Positions 1-8,625 of a stretch of DNA of 64,000 bases are shown here, piece after piece. The DNA lies in NCBI GenBank assembly GCA_029254005.1, contig JAQWYJ010000028.1:1-64000 (forward strand), written 5' to 3'. Position 1 is the stretch's first letter; each line of letters opens with the position of its first letter. Both the position numbers and the translations under genes were made by a program. The notes under the pieces were generated by a model. The model made no database searches, was not told where the DNA came from, and saw nothing but the letters and a program-made list of their open reading frames with translations. This stretch comes from Porticoccaceae bacterium (GTDB taxonomy: Bacteria; Pseudomonadota; Gammaproteobacteria; Pseudomonadales; Porticoccaceae).

Positions 1-2
1 AG

Positions 3-83
3 CAATACACCGTTCTTGGGGGAGGGGCCTTTGTGGTCATAGTCGGTTTGACCTTGATACTGCATAAAAAAACTCCGTTTTAA
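3..83 (+). CDS. C-terminal end of a membrane protein (partial)
   Basis: One frame stays open from the window edge to a TAA at 81-83. It encodes 26 residues made of a glycine-rich turn, a stretch of about 16 hydrophobic residues and a basic tail ending HKKTPF. This is the shape of a last transmembrane helix with a short cytoplasmic tail. The rest of the gene lies outside the window, so the family cannot be named. Confidence 0.35.
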   Translation, partial: QYTVLGGGAFVVIVGLTLILHKKTPF

Positions 84-208
84 ATAATCAGCTTGGCTTG
101 CGCTGATATGGCCCTCTTGATGATGCGGAGGTGATTAATAAAAGTTGACGGTACAAGTATACGCGACATAAAAGCATAGAGATTGATTAAATAGAACGGT
201 TTTATTAG

Positions 209-237
209 CTGACCGATGGACAGCATACAGCTATAAT
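209..237 (+). promoter_or_regulatory. Candidate sigma-70 promoter of prfC
   Basis: A perfect -10 box TATAAT at 232-237 is preceded, at the optimal 17-bp spacing, by CTGACC at 209-214, which matches the -35 consensus at four of six positions. The -10 box lies about 30 bp before the prfC start. Judged by eye only. Confidence 0.5.
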
Positions 238-267
238 GTGCAAGTCTAAAATAACTGCATATTACTC

Positions 268-1839
268 ATGAGCAAGCCTACATCAGATCGCCGAACATTT
301 GCCATTATCTCGCATCCAGATGCAGGTAAAACGACTATTACCGAAAAATTGCTTCTATTGGGTAACCTAATTCAGGTAGCAGGTACTGTAAAGGGGCGAA
401 AAAGTGACCGTCACGCCACCTCTGACTGGATGGCCATGGAAAAGGAGCGCGGAATTTCAGTCACATCTTCAGTTATGCAGTTTCCTTATCATGAATGTAT
501 GGTCAATCTGTTGGATACCCCTGGCCATGAGGATTTTTCAGAAGATACTTACCGCACCTTAACAGCGGTTGATTCTTCACTAATGGTGATCGATGGCGCT
601 AAGGGTGTTGAGGCGCGAACCATTAAGTTAATGGATGTATGTCGACTTCGAGATACCCCAATCCTTGCGTTTGTCAACAAAATGGATCGTGATATTCGTG
701 ATCCAATTGATCTGCTTGATGAAATCGAAAGCGTCTTGAATATCAAGGTAGCCCCAATCAACTGGCCCATTGGTATGGGTCGTGAATTTCGTGGGGTTTA
801 TAATTTTTATACAGATATTATCCATGTCTATGTCCAAGGAAAGGGGCATACATTAACTGATGACATTCAGGTGCAGGGACTTAGTTCAGATGAGGCTCGA
901 GAGGCATTGGGAGATTACGCAGATGATGTACTGGACGAACTTGAGCTAGTCAAGGGGGCTACAAGTCTGTTCGATATGGAGGAATTCTTGTCTGGCAAGC
1001 TTGCGCCAGTATTTTTTGGCACCGCCTTGGGTAACTTTGGTATTCGAGAGATGCTAGATGATTTTGTTCGTTGGGCACCGCCGCCACAGCCGCGTTTGAC
1101 GTCTGATCGAGAGGTGGTTGCAAGTGAGTCTTCGTTCAGCGGCTTTGTGTTTAAGATACAAGCGAATATGGATCCAAAACACCGTGACCGCATTGCTTTT
1201 TTACGAATATGCTCTGGAAAATATTCTAAAGGTATGAAAATGAAGCACGTGCGGACCGGCAAAGATGTACGAGTATCTGATGCATTTAGCTTTAAAGCGG
1301 GGGAGCGTATTTCTGTTGAAGAGGCAATTGCTGGTGACATTATAGGGTTACATAATCACGGTTCGATACAGATTGGTGACACATTTACCGATGGGGAGGT
1401 GCTGAAGTTTAGTGGAATTCCACATTTTGCTCCCGAACTCTTTAAGCGGATACGCCTCAAAGATCCTTTGCGAGCTAAACAACTGCAAAATGGTATTCGT
1501 CAATTATCAGAAGAGGGAAGTACTCAAGTTTTCTTTCCATTCCGAAATAATGACGTTGTAGTAGGGGCGGTGGGGCAGTTACAGTTTGATGTTGTAGCCT
1601 ATAGATTAAAAGAGGAGTACGGCGTTGATGCTATTTATGAACCGGTTAATGTGCATACTGCTCGATGGGTCGAATGTGATGATAGTAAGCACTTAGACGA
1701 ATTTCGTCGCAAAGCAGAAGATAATCTGGCCGTCGATGGCGGAGGGCATCTGACCTATTTGGCACCCACCAGAGTTAATCTGTCGCTTTCTGAAGAGCGT
1801 TATCCTAATGTAAAGTTTAGGGCAACGCGAGAGCATTAA
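268..1839 (+). CDS. prfC: Peptide chain release factor 3 (RF3)
   Basis: RF3 is a translational GTPase that recycles RF1 and RF2 from the ribosome after peptide release. The 523-residue length is typical. The N-terminal G domain shows the P-loop HPDAGKTT (residues 16-23), the switch region with ERGISVTSS, the G3 motif DTPGHEDF and the G4 motif NKMD. Beta-barrel domains II and III follow, including [10 protein letters not shown], a translation-factor signature. The HPDAGKTT loop and the absence of EF-G domain IV separate RF3 from EF-G and LepA. It is followed after 34 bp by two acyltransferase genes on the same strand. Confidence 0.97.
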   Translation: MSKPTSDRRTFAIISHPDAGKTTITEKLLLLGNLIQVAGTVKGRKSDRHATSDWMAMEKERGISVTSSVMQFPYHECMVNLLDTPGHEDFSEDTYRTLTAVDSSLMVIDGAKGVEARTIKLMDVCRLRDTPILAFVNKMDRDIRDPIDLLDEIESVLNIKVAPINWPIGMGREFRGVYNFYTDIIHVYVQGKGHTLTDDIQVQGLSSDEAREALGDYADDVLDELELVKGATSLFDMEEFLSGKLAPVFFGTALGNFGIREMLDDFVRWAPPPQPRLTSDREVVASESSFSGFVFKIQANMDPKHRDRIAFLRICSGKYSKGMKMKHVRTGKDVRVSDAFSFKAGERISVEEAIAGDIIGLHNHGSIQIGDTFTDGEVLKFSGIPHFAPELFKRIRLKDPLRAKQLQNGIRQLSEEGSTQVFFPFRNNDVVVGAVGQLQFDVVAYRLKEEYGVDAIYEPVNVHTARWVECDDSKHLDEFRRKAEDNLAVDGGGHLTYLAPTRVNLSLSEERYPNVKFRATREH

Positions 1840-1873
1840 AATAGTGATAGCTTTTTAAGCTGAGGATTTTGGA

Positions 1874-2485
1874 GTGAGTTTAGAAGAGTTACCAAACATT
1901 ATCTCTCAAGACGCTGTACCAGAGCACTTAAGAGCAAAGCGCAACCGATTTTCTCGCTGGTTAGGCTTTTCAGTGCTGAAACTTATGGGATGGAATATTA
2001 AAGGCGTTATTCCCAATCTGAAGCGCTTTATTGTGATAGGTGCTCCGCATACCTCAAACTGGGACTTCATTCTTGCAATGGCGTTTATATTGGGCCTTAA
2101 TTTAAGGTTACGATGGATGGCTAAACATACGATTTTTAAACCTGGTATCAGGTGGTTGATGATGTGGCTTGGTGGAATTCCCACAGATCGAACAAATCCA
2201 AAACTAATTGTTGAAAATGTTGCCAAAATAGCAAAAAAAGAGCGCGGTGTGATTATTGGTTTAACACCGGAGGGTACACGAAAAAAGGTGATTAAATGGA
2301 AAACTGGATTTTTACGGCTAGCAAAAACCTTAGATTGTCCTATTCTCATGATTGGTTTGGATTTTCCCAGCCGAATGATTGTTGTTGGTGCGCTTTTTCA
2401 CCCTACCGGAGATAATGATGCCGATCTTGCGTTTATCAGAGACTACTATAGTCAATTTGAAGGAAAATATTCTGATCAGTTTTAG
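1874..2485 (+). CDS. Lysophospholipid acyltransferase family protein (PlsC-like), copy 1
   Basis: This 203-residue protein carries the acyltransferase HX4D motif as HTSNWD (in APHTSNWDF), the glycine-rich block WLGGIPTDR and the acyl-acceptor motif PEGTR. These define the 1-acyl-glycerol-3-phosphate acyltransferase superfamily, which transfers acyl chains to lysophospholipids or other acceptors at the inner membrane. The actual acceptor cannot be read from sequence. Translation appears to start at a GTG. The next gene is a clear tandem paralogue with the same blocks (APHTSNWDF, LGLNLR, KHTIFK, WLGGIPTDR). The protein is shorter than PlsC and lacks an obvious N-terminal membrane anchor. Confidence 0.85.
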   Translation: MSLEELPNIISQDAVPEHLRAKRNRFSRWLGFSVLKLMGWNIKGVIPNLKRFIVIGAPHTSNWDFILAMAFILGLNLRLRWMAKHTIFKPGIRWLMMWLGGIPTDRTNPKLIVENVAKIAKKERGVIIGLTPEGTRKKVIKWKTGFLRLAKTLDCPILMIGLDFPSRMIVVGALFHPTGDNDADLAFIRDYYSQFEGKYSDQF

Positions 2486-2561
2486 TATCTAAATAAGTAA
2501 GTATGCGCACACTCTTGTCAATGTCCCTGTTAAATCTGGGTCTGTAGAAAAGGCTAGCTCA

Positions 2562-3167
2562 ATGGTTTCACGAGGATATCCAGCAAACTCCGAACAGGTT
2601 CCAGTGCACCTCCGAGGAAATAGGAGTGCAGCTACTCGCTGGTTTGGTAGGACTGTACTTTCTGCGTTTGGTTGGCACGTTCAAGGCCAGATACCCAATG
2701 TCAAACGATTGCTGATTATTGTCGCTCCTCACACTTCAAATTGGGATTTTGTTTTTGCCATGGCTGCGATATTAGGACTCAATCTCAGAGTTCGGTGGAT
2801 GGGGAAGCATACTATATTTAAATTTGGGGTTACTTGGTTCATGCGTTGGCTAGGTGGAATTCCAACAGATAGAGGTAACCCTGAACAGTTGGTGCGCTAT
2901 GTTGCTGATTTATCTGATCGAGAGGGTGGCGTAGCAATTGGCATGGCTCCAGAGGGAACTCGTAGCAAAGTTACGCGCTGGAAGACAGGTTTTCTGAGGA
3001 TCGCCAAACTAATTGATTGCCCCATATTATTGGTCGGGCTAGATTTTGAAAAAAAAAGGTTTGTTATCGACGAGATCTATCATCCCTGTGGCGATAATGA
3101 GCAAGATATGGCCGCGTTAAAAGAGTACTATAGGGGGTATCACGCAAAGCATCCCGAAAAATACTAA
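2562..3167 (+). CDS. Lysophospholipid acyltransferase family protein (PlsC-like), copy 2
   Basis: A 201-residue tandem paralogue of the preceding gene. It keeps the catalytic HTSNWD (HX4D), WLGGIPTDRG, APEGTR and the following TRWKTGFLRIA segment in the same order and spacing, so it should be active in the same class of acyl transfer. Divergence is spread along the protein, with the N- and C-terminal ends least alike, which suggests an old duplication rather than an assembly artefact. The ATG follows a 76-bp gap, so the two genes may share a transcript. The acceptor is unknown. Confidence 0.85.
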   Translation: MVSRGYPANSEQVPVHLRGNRSAATRWFGRTVLSAFGWHVQGQIPNVKRLLIIVAPHTSNWDFVFAMAAILGLNLRVRWMGKHTIFKFGVTWFMRWLGGIPTDRGNPEQLVRYVADLSDREGGVAIGMAPEGTRSKVTRWKTGFLRIAKLIDCPILLVGLDFEKKRFVIDEIYHPCGDNEQDMAALKEYYRGYHAKHPEKY

Positions 3168-3695
3168 TAAAAAATGTTAATACTCACTTACGCTAAACGT
3201 ATTGATTAAACGGAATTTTAAATTTATTTTAGTTTCAATTATGGTTTTTTTAGTCTCATGCGTCCGATCATGGGTTCCATTGGATTAATCACCTTTCCAT
3301 CGCTCTTTTGGTTTGATTTAACGCCACCGACCGTCTTAGTCGCCATTCAAGTTTAGATTTTTATTGTTATTAGTTTTTGGATATGGGATTTTTTCATAAA
3401 CACTGTCCTGATTAGTATGGAGGATATTATTCAAAGACTAACATTCCACTCTGTGGATAAGCCAAGACCTATGTAAATTAGATTATGTTTTCTGTTTTCT
3501 GTTTTCTGTTTTCTGTTTTTGTATTGTTTTTGTAATAGGTTTTTTGCTCTTAGCTAAATTTGGAGAAGACAATCCTGCGCCTTAAATTGTTGAAAATCTA
3601 TTTTCTTCACAGCCTTCTTGGGGATGAGATGTGAGAGAGTATTTGTGGTCTCGGCATGGATTTTATTACTATGTCTTTGCTATTTTTCCCGTAGC
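3168..3695. other. Long intergenic region with possible decayed ORF
   Basis: This 0.53-kb AT-rich gap lies between the convergent acyltransferase and ribH2 genes. Plus-strand frame 3258-3356 encodes a 32-residue hydrophobic peptide starting MRPIMGSIGL. After its TAG the same frame stays open, again hydrophobic, to a TAA at 3475. A second frame (3442-3585) runs through a heptanucleotide repeat into a hydrophobic segment (IVFVIGFLLLAKF) but has no ATG, GTG or TTG start. These could be remnants of a small membrane-protein gene, or chance. No RNA gene is recognised. Confidence 0.4.
3488..3515 (+). repeat. Heptanucleotide tandem repeat (TTTTCTG)x4
   Basis: Four perfect, head-to-tail copies of TTTTCTG lie between two convergent genes, followed by a degenerate fifth unit. 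A 7-bp unit shifts the reading frame each time a copy is gained or lost, but no established gene crosses it. Confidence 0.9.
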
Positions 3696-4160
3696 TTAGG
3701 AGATGGCCATTAATTGATTTAACGTTGATGCACAGGCTTGCGCGACTTCTTTTCCTTTAATTAAAAAATGTGACTCAAAAAAATGCTGATGTTCCTCGCT
3801 ATCATGAAAATGATGTGGTGTTAGCACTGCTGAAAAAACAGGCATACCGGTATCTATTTGCACGCGCATTAAATTGTCAATAACAGTAGATGCTACAAAT
3901 TCGTGTCGGTAGATACCTCCATCCACAACCAGTGCAGCAGCTACTACAGCGGCATATTTTTCACTCTCTGCTAATGCTTTGGCGAAAAGAGGAATTTCAT
4001 AAGCACCGGGCACCTCAAAATAGCTGATTTGCTTGTCAGTTAGACTGGTTATTTCCTGCTTGAAGGAGTTGCTTAGTTGGTCAACAATGTCTTTGTGCCA
4101 AGTTCCTTGAATAAATGCAATGCGAGGACGACGTACGATTTCTTGAATAGATGTAGTCAT
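3696..4160 (-). CDS. ribH2: 6,7-dimethyl-8-ribityllumazine synthase, type 2 (RibH2)
   Basis: Lumazine synthase condenses the ribityl pyrimidine with dihydroxybutanone phosphate in the penultimate step of riboflavin synthesis. The 154-residue protein has the family blocks FIQGTWHKDIV, FEVPGAYEIPL, AAALVVDGGIYRHEFVA and VFSAVLTPHHFH. These look like the decameric RibH2 type known from Brucella and Mesorhizobium rather than the usual RibH of the rib operon, which has GxVIRGxT-type loops. It stands alone, with no ribB, ribD or ribE beside it, and its leader holds an FMN riboswitch, so expression should fall when FMN is plentiful. A housekeeping ribH elsewhere in the genome is expected but not seen here. 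Confidence 0.88.
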   Translation of the reverse strand: MTTSIQEIVRRPRIAFIQGTWHKDIVDQLSNSFKQEITSLTDKQISYFEVPGAYEIPLFAKALAESEKYAAVVAAALVVDGGIYRHEFVASTVIDNLMRVQIDTGMPVFSAVLTPHHFHDSEEHQHFFESHFLIKGKEVAQACASTLNQLMAIS

Positions 4161-4258
4161 AAAAAGCTCAAATCAATTTTTTCAGTGACATCTGCGGCCA
4201 CTATGTATTGGGTTGAGGGCTGATAAGAAAAAGATATGCCTTAATCGCACAGGGCCGC

Positions 4259-4288
4259 TCGGATAATTGTAACCTTGCAGTCATCCGA
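4259..4288 (-). promoter_or_regulatory. Possible expression-platform hairpin of the FMN riboswitch
   Basis: In the leader between the aptamer and the ribH2 start, arms TCGGAT and ATCCGA (18-nt loop) can pair. No uridine run follows closely, so this is at best part of an anti-terminator or sequestering structure. Weak evidence. Confidence 0.25.
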
Positions 4289-4304
4289 CATTGTATTCAT
4301 CTAA

Positions 4305-4455
4305 ATCTTAATCTCATAACCAGACTTTAACTGTCGGCTTTGGAATCGCACCAAATCTGCTTGTCCTCCAAACAAAATGCTGTTTGGAGCGCCCGCGGGC
4401 TACCTTTACATTTAGGATTACCGCCGGTGAGGAATTTCACCCCGCCCTGAGAAAA
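4305..4455 (-). promoter_or_regulatory. FMN riboswitch (RFN element)
   Basis: Read on the minus strand, the conserved RFN blocks appear in order: CAGGGCGGGGTGAAATTCC near 4449, ACCGGCGGTAAT, AGCCCGCGGGC, GATTTGGTGCGATTCCAAA, GCCGACAGTTAAAGTCTGG and a closing GAGATTAAG near 4312. The variable arm (GCTCCAAACAGC...GTTTGGAGGAC) forms its own hairpin. The aptamer lies about 145 nt before ribH2. FMN binding is expected to lower expression of that gene. Junction and loop blocks are nearly consensus, so the call is firm; the exact ends are approximate. Confidence 0.96.
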
Positions 4456-4479
4456 CCCACGCTAATCGTGAGAGCCGAG

Positions 4480-4509
4480 ATTATAGTAATATTAGATAAA
4501 GCTTTACAA
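4480..4509 (-). promoter_or_regulatory. Candidate promoter of the riboswitch-ribH2 transcript
   Basis: On the minus strand TTGTAA (4509-4504) and a consensus TATAAT (4485-4480) are separated by 18 bp. Transcription would begin near 4472, a few bases before a short CACG/CGTG hairpin and then the aptamer, which is the expected geometry for a riboswitch leader. Confidence 0.6.
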
Positions 4510-4723
4510 TTAAAATGCACAGCACAAATTCCTATAGTCGATATACGTAATTGTATATTAATAATTTTTAAGACATCACAGGCGGCTAATTATTTACTCC
4601 CAGGCATACATTACTGTGGGTTCACTCAGTTACTCTTTGCTCTATTGATGGCTACAATTTATAGTATGATGATGGCACCATCGTTGGTTTAAGATGATTT
4701 CGGGTCATATTTTGGAGTTTATA

Positions 4724-5809
4724 ATGCTTGAAAAAACATCACCGTTTTCACGCTTTTTGGTTGTAGCAGCTGCATTTGTCATTGTTGTGTCTGGTCTAAA
4801 AATGGCTGGGCCGTTTCTAGTACCTTTTTTGCTGGCTGTCTTTATCGCAATGGTTGTTTCCCCTCTATTGGCTTGGCTTAAAGGTTTCCGTATTCCTAAT
4901 GGAATAGCTATTTCTCTGGTTATAACTGTTGTCCTGTTAACTGGTTTGCTTCTCGGTGCAGTGATTGGTTCATCAGTGGACAATTTTAGAGGAGATATCC
5001 CTGAGTATTCTGCAAAACTGTCGCTGTTAAGCGGTTCTGTTCAACAATGGTTAAGTCATCATGGAATTACCATAGATGCTGAACAGTGGAGTAACAGTTT
5101 TGATCCAGCCGCTGTGATGGGGGTTGTAGGTAGTACGTTGGCCTCTTTTGGTAATGTTATGACCAATACGGTAATGATTTTACTCACGGTAATTTTTATC
5201 TTGGCTGAAAATGTTAGTTTCGGAGACAAATTGCGTAGCGCAAGGGGACATGAGAGTTCTCAAAAATGGTTGAGCACCTTTGCTGATAGTGTGTACAGTT
5301 ATTTGGCAATTAAAGCTGCGATCAGCCTACTTACGGGGGTCATTATCTTTTTGTGGCTAGTCTTTCTCGGCGTGGACTATGCAATATTGTGGGGCTTAGT
5401 TGCTTTTTTGCTTAATTTCATCCCGACGGTGGGATCTTTTATTGCCGCAGTACCAGCCGTGCTCTTAGCATTAGTGCAGCTAGGTGTTCTTCAAGCAGGA
5501 CTGACGTTGATAGGTTTTGTTGTCGTGAATCTATTTATGGGCAGTGTTTTAGAGCCTCGTTGGATGGGACGTGGTTTAAATTTATCACCTTTGGTGGTAT
5601 TCATATCCTTAGTGCTTTGGGGGTGGGTGCTTGGGCCTGTTGGTATGCTGTTATCCATTCCGCTGACCATCATGGTGAAAATAGCGTTAGAAAACCAAGA
5701 GGATACTCGTTGGATTGGGGTTATGTTGGGCGCAGGAAAACGTTTAGACTCTGACCTAAGCTATATTGGGGGTCAACAACTGCAAGCGCCTAAAGACCCT
5801 TCAGTTTAG
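4724..5809 (+). CDS. AI-2E family transporter (PF01594-type permease)
   Basis: A 361-residue polytopic inner-membrane protein of the AI-2E/TqsA/PerM superfamily, whose characterised members export autoinducer-2 or exchange ions. The arrangement is typical: two N-terminal helix pairs, a soluble loop (roughly residues 85-145), then the C-terminal signature with LNFIPTVGSFIAAVPAV and GRGLNLSPLVVFISLVLWG followed by GPVGMLLSIPLT. I chose the ATG at 4724 because TTTGGAG lies about 7 bp upstream; an in-frame ATG at 4694 would add ten residues without such a site. The substrate is unknown. Confidence 0.9.
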   Translation: MLEKTSPFSRFLVVAAAFVIVVSGLKMAGPFLVPFLLAVFIAMVVSPLLAWLKGFRIPNGIAISLVITVVLLTGLLLGAVIGSSVDNFRGDIPEYSAKLSLLSGSVQQWLSHHGITIDAEQWSNSFDPAAVMGVVGSTLASFGNVMTNTVMILLTVIFILAENVSFGDKLRSARGHESSQKWLSTFADSVYSYLAIKAAISLLTGVIIFLWLVFLGVDYAILWGLVAFLLNFIPTVGSFIAAVPAVLLALVQLGVLQAGLTLIGFVVVNLFMGSVLEPRWMGRGLNLSPLVVFISLVLWGWVLGPVGMLLSIPLTIMVKIALENQEDTRWIGVMLGAGKRLDSDLSYIGGQQLQAPKDPSV

Positions 5810-5860
5810 ATAAAATCTGGAGCGCATTTCAGCTACTAAGATTGGATGGTTTGTCTAAAT

Positions 5861-6334
5861 TTAGGCGTGGCGCATAAGTCGTTGTTTTTGTCTGTTCCAG
5901 TCACGTTCTTTGTCGTCCATGCGTTTGTCATAACTGACTTTGCCTTTTGCTAAGGCAATCTCGCACTTAATAAGATGATTTTTCCAATAGAGTGCAGTGC
6001 AAACCGCAGTATGCCCTTTTTGATTTACGCCTTCTTCAAGCTTTTGCAACTCTCGATAATTTAGCAGTAACTTACGCGTTCTTTTAGCGTCTGTAACAAA
6101 ATGCGTTGAAGCTGATAGTAGAGGTGTTATGTTGGTTCCTATTAACCAGGCTTCGCCATTTTTAACAAAAACATAGGTGTCGGTAAGGTTAACTTTACCT
6201 TCTCTTAAGCTTTTTACTTCCCATCCTAGAAGGACGAGGCCAGCCTCAAATTTTTCTTCAATAAAGTAGTCATGTTTGACTTTCTTGTTTAAAGCTATGG
6301 TATTTGAAGCTTGTTTTGGTTTTTTCTTTGTCAT
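5861..6334 (-). CDS. smpB: SsrA-binding protein SmpB
   Basis: SmpB binds tmRNA and delivers it to stalled ribosomes in trans-translation. The 157-residue length is standard. Visible blocks are [34 protein letters not shown], a [11 protein letters not shown] segment and the basic tail [18 protein letters not shown], whose C-terminus enters the mRNA channel. The ssrA gene itself is not in the window. SmpB is convergent with the AI-2E permease and divergent from the SNF symporter, with ratA-ratB close by, a conserved gammaproteobacterial neighbourhood. Confidence 0.97.
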   Translation of the reverse strand: MTKKKPKQASNTIALNKKVKHDYFIEEKFEAGLVLLGWEVKSLREGKVNLTDTYVFVKNGEAWLIGTNITPLLSASTHFVTDAKRTRKLLLNYRELQKLEEGVNQKGHTAVCTALYWKNHLIKCEIALAKGKVSYDKRMDDKERDWNRQKQRLMRHA

Positions 6335-6462
6335 TATCCAAGTATACGTGGCGACAAGGTTTTATCATAGATTATTAGTTATAATGTATCTAGATTTTGT
6401 ATTTGTTAGGTAGTCAGGATGCAAATAGGTACAATTTATCTACGGGCAATTGAGAGGGTAAT

Positions 6463-7836
6463 ATGGCACTACAAAAAAAAGGAATGCATGGGGCTTGGAC
6501 GAGTCGATGGACGTTTATTATGGCTGCGACTGGATCGGCTGTAGGTTTGGGGAATATGTGGAAATTTCCCTACGTCGCTGGAAGTAATGGCGGTGGAGCC
6601 TTCGTGCTAATTTATCTGGCATGTATCTTACTAATAGGCGTACCTGTAATGATGGCAGAGGTGCTTATTGGACGTCATGGCCGGCAGAGTCCAATTAATT
6701 CGATGAACGAAGCTGTACATGTTAGTGGCGCTGATTTGCGATGGCGCAGTGTCGGTTGGATAGGTGTTATTGCTGGACTATTAATCCTGTCTTTTTATGC
6801 TGTTATTGCTGGTTGGGCTTTAGACTATATTTTGTTGATGTCTTCAGGAGAACTTCAGGGCATTAATGGTGCAACTGCCAGTGCAGCCTTCGATAACTTA
6901 TTGTCTAACCCCGGACGGCTGATTGCTTGGCAAACATTATTTTTGATGTTGTGTGTTGGAGTGGTTGTAGGTGGTGTTAAAAAAGGCTTAGGAATTGCCG
7001 TTGAAACATTAATGCCATTGTTATTTTTGATGCTTTTGATGCTGCTTGTATTTGCTGTGCTAAGAGGAAATTTTGCAGCCGCTGTTGGTTTTTTGTTCAA
7101 TTTTGATTTGGATGCTCTCACCTGGCGTGGCGTGCTTGAAGCTATGGGACAAGCTTTTTTTACCTTAAGTATTGGTATGGGAGCTATTATGGCCTATGGA
7201 GCCTACATGCCGCAGGATGCAAATATTGGTAAAACCATTCTTATCGTTGCTTTTTTTGATAGCGCAGTTGCCATTATTTCGGGCCTTATTATCTTCTCGA
7301 TTGTGTTTGCTACTCCAGGTATTGAGCCTAGTGCTGGTCCTGGACTTATGTTTATTAGTTTACCTGTGGCTTTTGGGGGTATGCCTGGCGGCCTTCTCAT
7401 TGGAGCTCTGTTTTTTGTCTTGGTGTCTATTGCGGCTTGGAGTTCTGCTATTTCCTTACTTGAACCCTGTGTAGCCTGGTTGATGGAGGCGAAAAATATT
7501 AGCCGCGTCAAAGCGAATTTTGTTATTGCAGGGCTAGCCTGGGTACTAGGATTAGGGAGTGTTTTCTCGTTTAATATTTGGGCTGGTTATACGTTTGCTG
7601 GCTTTACTTATTTTGATTTCTTAGACTTCATTACGGCAAATATTATGTTGCCCATAAGTGGATTATTGATTACCTTATTTGTAGGTTACTTCATTAAAAG
7701 AGAGATTATTGATGCTGAGATGCAGGGGAACTCAGAACAAGTAATGCGGTTATGGGAGCTTACAATAAAATATATCGCTCCTTTTGCTATTGCTCTGGTG
7801 TTTATCATGGGTGTTTATGACAAATTTACCTCGTGA
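6463..7836 (+). CDS. Na+-dependent transporter, neurotransmitter:sodium symporter (SNF) family
   Basis: This 457-residue inner-membrane protein has the LeuT-fold SNF signature at its N-terminus (WTSRWTFIMAATGSAVGLGN, then WKFPYVAGSNGGGAFVLIY, residues about 12-49). These residues form helix 1 with its unwound Na+/substrate site. About eleven to twelve helices follow, including AFFTLSIGMGAIMAYGAYM (helix 6 region). Bacterial members usually import amino acids such as tryptophan, tyrosine or leucine with Na+; the substrate cannot be assigned. An ATG preceded by GAGAGGG within 10 bp supports the start. Confidence 0.93.
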   Translation: MALQKKGMHGAWTSRWTFIMAATGSAVGLGNMWKFPYVAGSNGGGAFVLIYLACILLIGVPVMMAEVLIGRHGRQSPINSMNEAVHVSGADLRWRSVGWIGVIAGLLILSFYAVIAGWALDYILLMSSGELQGINGATASAAFDNLLSNPGRLIAWQTLFLMLCVGVVVGGVKKGLGIAVETLMPLLFLMLLMLLVFAVLRGNFAAAVGFLFNFDLDALTWRGVLEAMGQAFFTLSIGMGAIMAYGAYMPQDANIGKTILIVAFFDSAVAIISGLIIFSIVFATPGIEPSAGPGLMFISLPVAFGGMPGGLLIGALFFVLVSIAAWSSAISLLEPCVAWLMEAKNISRVKANFVIAGLAWVLGLGSVFSFNIWAGYTFAGFTYFDFLDFITANIMLPISGLLITLFVGYFIKREIIDAEMQGNSEQVMRLWELTIKYIAPFAIALVFIMGVYDKFTS

Positions 7837-7849
7837 GAGCTAATTAGTT

Positions 7850-8293
7850 TTGGCTACCGTTAAACGATCAGCATTAGTTATGCATTCTGATCAGGCGATG
7901 TATGATTTAGTCAATGATGTAACAGGCTATCCTTCCTTTATGGATGGATGTCACAATGTACAGATTTTTGAACATACAGCTACAACTATGCTTGCGCGAT
8001 TAGACTTAAAAAAAGCGGGCGTAAAATTAAGCCTGTTAACACGGAATCACTTGCAGGGGCCAAGGCATATAAATATGACCTTAGAAGATGGGCCATTTAA
8101 AATGTTTCGTGGCGATTGGACGTTTACGCCATTAACAGATAGTGCTTGTAAAGTAGAGCTTGATTTGGAATTTGAGTTCACTAGCAGAAGCCTCAGTTTT
8201 GCAGCCTCCAGTCTCTTTTCAGGAGTAGCAAATAATTTGGTTGACTCTTTGTGTAAGCGCGCTGATATTGTCTATGGTGTATCTATTGGATGA
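7850..8293 (+). CDS. ratA: RatA/COQ10-like START-domain protein
   Basis: A 147-residue protein of the polyketide cyclase/COQ10 START superfamily. The N-terminus (VKRSALVMHSDQAMYDLVND, then YPSFMDGC) matches the RatA/PasT signature. Members bind hydrophobic ligands such as ubiquinone; E. coli RatA has been described as a ribosome-association toxin, though a ubiquinone role is equally plausible. Translation seems to begin at TTG 7850, since homologues start with this segment; the first in-frame ATG would cut off nine conserved residues. RatB follows with overlap, the usual pairing near smpB. Confidence 0.88.
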   Translation: MATVKRSALVMHSDQAMYDLVNDVTGYPSFMDGCHNVQIFEHTATTMLARLDLKKAGVKLSLLTRNHLQGPRHINMTLEDGPFKMFRGDWTFTPLTDSACKVELDLEFEFTSRSLSFAASSLFSGVANNLVDSLCKRADIVYGVSIG

Positions 8294-8621
8294 TCATAAG
8301 TGTTTCATTGATGTAGAAGTTGCCTACGCGTTGCCTGAGCAACAATTTCTTATAAACCTTAGGGTTCCTCTTGGAACGTCGGCAATTCAAGCTGTCGAGA
8401 AGTCTGGTTTGTTGGAACGGTTCATCGGCCTTGATGTAACCAATATAGGAATCTTTTCTCAACGGCTAGGTTCCAAAGGTATGGCTAGCGCAGATGTTTA
8501 TGTCTTGGAGGCGTTTGATAGGGTGGAGATTTATCGACATCTTAGCGTGGACCCAAAAGAAATTCGTCGTCGAAGAGCCAACAAATCGGTTCAAAAGATG
8601 AACATTAAAAGCCCTCTATGA
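8274..8621 (+). CDS. ratB: RnfH/RatB family protein
   Basis: A small (about 115-residue) ubiquitin-fold protein of the RnfH family. Visible family features are the beta-strand start IDVEVAYALPEQQ, AVEKSGLLERF, NIGIFSQRLG and DRVEIYRHLSVDPKEIRRRRA. Its biochemical role is not settled. Overlap with ratA suggests translational coupling. The start is uncertain: ATG 8274 overlaps ratA by 20 bp, while a nearer non-ATG codon would begin closer to the conserved core. The Rnf operon itself sits far away at 55.6-60.9 kb. Confidence 0.88.
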   Translation: MVYLLDDHKCFIDVEVAYALPEQQFLINLRVPLGTSAIQAVEKSGLLERFIGLDVTNIGIFSQRLGSKGMASADVYVLEAFDRVEIYRHLSVDPKEIRRRRANKSVQKMNIKSPL

Positions 8622-8625
8622 CCAA

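Noticed and set aside
1906..2349. Minus-strand 147-codon frame
   Set aside because: Shadow of the acyltransferase gene, which has clear motifs on the plus strand.
4384..4692. Plus-strand 102-codon frame
   Set aside because: It is antisense to the FMN aptamer and its promoter, with no family content and no ribosome-binding site.
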